Positions 24,549 through 26,016 of a DNA stretch of 26,016 bases are shown one piece after another; position 1 is the first letter of the stretch; the number at the start of each line of letters is the position of its first letter. A program made the position numbers and the translations under genes. This DNA is from an uncultured Lachnospiraceae bacterium (GTDB lineage Bacteria > Bacillota > Clostridia > Lachnospirales > Lachnospiraceae), in the NCBI GenBank assembly GCA_902476265.1, contig CABSCP010000052.1:1-26016 (forward strand), in the 5' to 3' direction. Below the pieces are notes generated by a model that did not search any database, had not been told where the DNA came from, and saw only the letters and a list, made by a program, of their open reading frames with translations.

Positions 24549-24579
24549 AAAAAGGAAAAGGCCATGCATATGCATAGCC
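24549..24579 (-). terminator. Terminator-like hairpin after the methylase, touching the tRNA
   Basis: On the minus strand GGCTATGC-ATAT-GCATGGCC (one G-U pair) is followed by TTTTCCTTTTT, directly before the tRNA 5' end. Standard terminator shape, but the tRNA begins at once, so it may instead be a processing signal or leak through. Confidence 0.6.
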
Positions 24580-24587
24580 AATTCCCA

Positions 24588-24601
24588 TCTTAATAACACC
24601 C
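24588..24601 (+). repeat. Inverted repeat TCTTAATAACACCC, left of the methylase
   Basis: Perfect 14-bp inverse of 25459-25472, 13 bases shared with the inverse of 25414-25426. On the plus strand it follows a hairpin (24560-24579) by 8 bases. Confidence 0.85.
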
Positions 24602-24633
24602 AGTCATATTATATTCCGAACTGGTGTTCTTGT

Positions 24634-25389
24634 CTAGTAATTTTTTACAATAATTTCTTTATACCTGCTGCCTCTTGCATATCTCACTGCAAGATTGTTA
24701 CTCCTGTCAATACCGATTATATTAAAATCCTTATACATCTCCCTTATCACATCATTATCATTGTATGACAGAATGAATTTTCCCTTAACTCCATGAAGAA
24801 GTTCTGCCAGGCTTTTGTGATCATCCTGTTCAAACTCCTCTCCGTAATAACTTTCCGCATCATAGTACGGCGGGTCCAAATAGAACAGCGCATCCTTTGC
24901 ATCATACCTCTTTATAATATATTCATACCCTTTATTCTCAATCACCGTCCGCTGTAGGCGCTCTGACACTTCTGCAATGTACTCTATAGCTTTCTTTATA
25001 TTTTTGGGCCACCCAATAAATGTTCCCATTTTGCTACCATAACTCTCTTTAATAATCAAAAAATATCTGGCAGCTCTTTGAATATCAGTCATTCCATCAT
25101 CTGATCTGTTTAGACTGTTTTCAAACATCTCTCTGGAAATCAGCGTCCACTCCAACTCTTTCTGCAACGCTTCCGGATGATATTTCACGCACCTAAATAA
25201 ATTCGACAATTCACCATTTTTGTCATTATACACTTCTAATGCTGCATGTTTGTCTTTTGCAAACAATATCCACCCAGCTCCGCCGAATACCTCAATATAT
25301 CGTCCGAAGCTTTTTTCTTCCGGGAATTCTGCCAGTATTTTATCTCTCAGCAGCTTTTTCCCTCCTACCCAACTGATAAAACTATTCAT
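24634..25389 (-). CDS. DNA adenine methylase, D12 class (Dam-like)
   Basis: 251 residues, the usual length of Dam-type enzymes. It has WVGGKK (7-12), EVFGGAGW (33-40, AdoMet-binding motif I) and catalytic LDPPYY with DPPY at 172-175, and FILSYND later. The order FGG before DPPY is the alpha class, predicted to make N6-methyladenine, probably in GATC. No restriction endonuclease is nearby, so it likely protects phage DNA or affects host genes. ATG 25389 has AGGAGG 5 bases before it. It has its own flanking hairpins and repeats, like an inserted cargo gene. Confidence 0.95.
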   Translation of the reverse strand: MNSFISWVGGKKLLRDKILAEFPEEKSFGRYIEVFGGAGWILFAKDKHAALEVYNDKNGELSNLFRCVKYHPEALQKELEWTLISREMFENSLNRSDDGMTDIQRAARYFLIIKESYGSKMGTFIGWPKNIKKAIEYIAEVSERLQRTVIENKGYEYIIKRYDAKDALFYLDPPYYDAESYYGEEFEQDDHKSLAELLHGVKGKFILSYNDNDVIREMYKDFNIIGIDRSNNLAVRYARGSRYKEIIVKNY

Positions 25390-25413
25390 CTTTTCCTCCT
25401 AACTATATTTTGT

Positions 25414-25426
25414 GGTGTTATTAAGA
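25414..25426 (-). repeat. Repeat GGTGTTATTAAGA, right of the methylase, inner copy
   Basis: Same 13 bases as 25460-25472, 46 bases apart, and inverted relative to 24588-24600. Together they bracket the methylase gene. Confidence 0.85.
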
Positions 25427-25430
25427 GGAA

Positions 25431-25454
25431 AAGGATGCTGTTTCCAGCATCCTT
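25431..25454 (-). terminator. Hairpin terminator between regulator and methylase
   Basis: AAGGATGCTG-GAAA-CAGCATCCTT is a perfect 10-bp stem with a GNRA loop on the minus strand, then TTCCTCTT. It could end the regulator transcript. The U-run is weak outside the stem. Confidence 0.65.
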
Positions 25455-25458
25455 CGTC

Positions 25459-25472
25459 GGGTGTTATTAAGA
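25459..25472 (-). repeat. Repeat GGGTGTTATTAAGA, right of the methylase, outer copy
   Basis: Perfect inverse of 24588-24601. On the minus strand it directly follows a second small hairpin, CTGCATC-GGAA-GATGTAG (25473-25490), so the unit hairpin plus TCTTAATAACACC recurs. Confidence 0.85.
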
Positions 25473-25496
25473 CTACATCTTCCGATGCAGCTTAAC

Positions 25497-25509
25497 ATGA
25501 TACTATCAT
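25497..25509. promoter_or_regulatory. 13-bp dyad overlapping a possible minus-strand -10 box
   Basis: ATGATA-C-TATCAT is a perfect dyad. The minus-strand hexamer TATGAT (25505-25510) overlaps it but no good -35 is present. It lies downstream of the regulator gene and upstream of the methylase. Operator or promoter function is a guess. Confidence 0.3.
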
Positions 25510-25542
25510 ATCACACTTGACACGAAAAATCCGTTCATCTTT

Positions 25543-25953
25543 TCATAATTCACCAAGATTTTTCCCGACATTTTTTATAAATTCCTTGCAGACTCTTCTC
25601 ATCTGCATTTCTGAATAGCTTACACTTCTCTCCATCCTGGTATAAGGTGTATTCCTGTATCTATCTGACCAGAATCTGATACGGATGATCTTTTTATGTT
25701 CTTCTTTAAGCGCGTTATATGCTTTATCAACCGCTTCTATTTCCCTTTTCATTCTCTCCATATATGGCGAGTTTAAGTCAATTACTGTATTTTCCAACTT
25801 GTTTACCGGAACATTCCCGTGAGGCTGTCCATCCTGCACCGGTGTACTGTTCAGCAGTTCTTCTCTTCTGTTTTTGTACGCCTCCTTATTATCCCAATAT
25901 CTTCTTATTACCTGCTGGATGATGTTCCAGCTATCGCGCGGAATGTTCTCCAT
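25543..25953 (-). CDS. Late-operon transcriptional regulator, RinA/ArpU-like
   Basis: 136 residues. An N-terminal VIRRYWDNKEAYKNRREELL, a central IEAVDKAYNALKEEHKKIIRIRFW and a C-terminal helix-turn-helix-like SYSEMQMRRVCKEFIKNVG. The 'hydrophobic helix, AL..EH..II..RFW, then sigma-like HTH' plan is that of RinA/ArpU family activators, which in staphylococcal and enterococcal phages switch on packaging and structural genes. Its position just upstream of the terminase region fits. ATG 25953 has GAGGAGG upstream. A binding site cannot be named from this window. Confidence 0.8.
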   Translation of the reverse strand: MENIPRDSWNIIQQVIRRYWDNKEAYKNRREELLNSTPVQDGQPHGNVPVNKLENTVIDLNSPYMERMKREIEAVDKAYNALKEEHKKIIRIRFWSDRYRNTPYTRMERSVSYSEMQMRRVCKEFIKNVGKNLGEL

Positions 25954-26016
25954 GATTCCGTTCCTCCTCTTTTTATTTTATGCAATGCACGTCCTATGTA
26001 CATTCCTTAGCTTTCC

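Noticed and set aside
25517..25549. Plus-strand TTGACA followed by CATAAT
   Set aside because: Spacing of 21 bases is too long and it would drive transcription antisense to the regulator.
1..26016. CRISPR array, recombinase or integrase gene, insertion sequence
   Set aside because: No regular spaced repeats, no recombinase motifs and no transposase frame seen on either strand.
26001..26016. Possible short gene or end of gene upstream of the regulator
   Set aside because: A 30-codon frame from ATG 26003 overlaps the regulator start out of frame and has no recognisable content.

Overview
The window is almost entirely the late (structural and lysis) half of a contractile-tailed temperate-type phage or prophage from a Firmicute, most likely a gut clostridium of the Lachnospiraceae type. 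The host call is inference from protein style (XkdX, phi-LC3-like holin, RinA/ArpU-like regulator), strong GGAGG ribosome-binding sites and frequent TTG/GTG starts. No integrase, repressor or host gene lies in the window, so prophage and free phage cannot be told apart. Nearly all genes are on the minus strand, so the operon reads from right (26016) to left (1).

Layout in order of transcription. (1) 25953-24474: RinA/ArpU-like late regulator, a Dam-type adenine methylase set between inverted copies of a 13-14 bp repeat with hairpins, and a CAT-anticodon tRNA (probably tRNA-Ile2). (2) 24326-17130: packaging and head genes: small and large (GpA-type) terminase, gpW-like joiner, lambda-B-type portal, S78-like prohead protease, HK97-fold capsid, DUF2190 decoration-like protein and adaptors. 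(3) 17133-9846: gpZ-like protein, tail terminator candidate, sheath, tube, a P2 gpE/gpE'-like chaperone pair with a T TTT TTG slippery site, and a 1137-residue tape measure. (4) 9831-5041: P2-like baseplate set X, D (with LysM), V, U, W/gp25, J, I. (5) 5015-2084: host-range module: a gpH-like fibre, a collagen-like fibre with duplicated carbohydrate-binding-like modules, and a tip fibre. (6) 2097-1: zinc-ribbon protein, a protein of unknown role, XkdX, membrane protein, holin, and an Amidase_3 endolysin that runs off the left edge.

The most notable element is a probable invertible segment at 2114-2928. The only real plus-strand gene, at 2084-2491, is a promoterless C-terminal tail-fibre cassette homologous to the end of the minus-strand tip fibre (2500-3264). 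The two converge on a 14-bp palindrome that contains both stop codons. Near-identical 15-bp inverted sites lie at the matching position of each, in the same reading frame (L-[I/N]-S-D-L). Inversion would replace the last 142 residues of the fibre with 125 different ones, a two-state host-range switch of the Mu/P1 type. No recombinase gene is in the window.

Apart from tRNA, hairpin and repeat regions of under 160 bases, coding is continuous; there is no gene-free stretch longer than about 300 bases.
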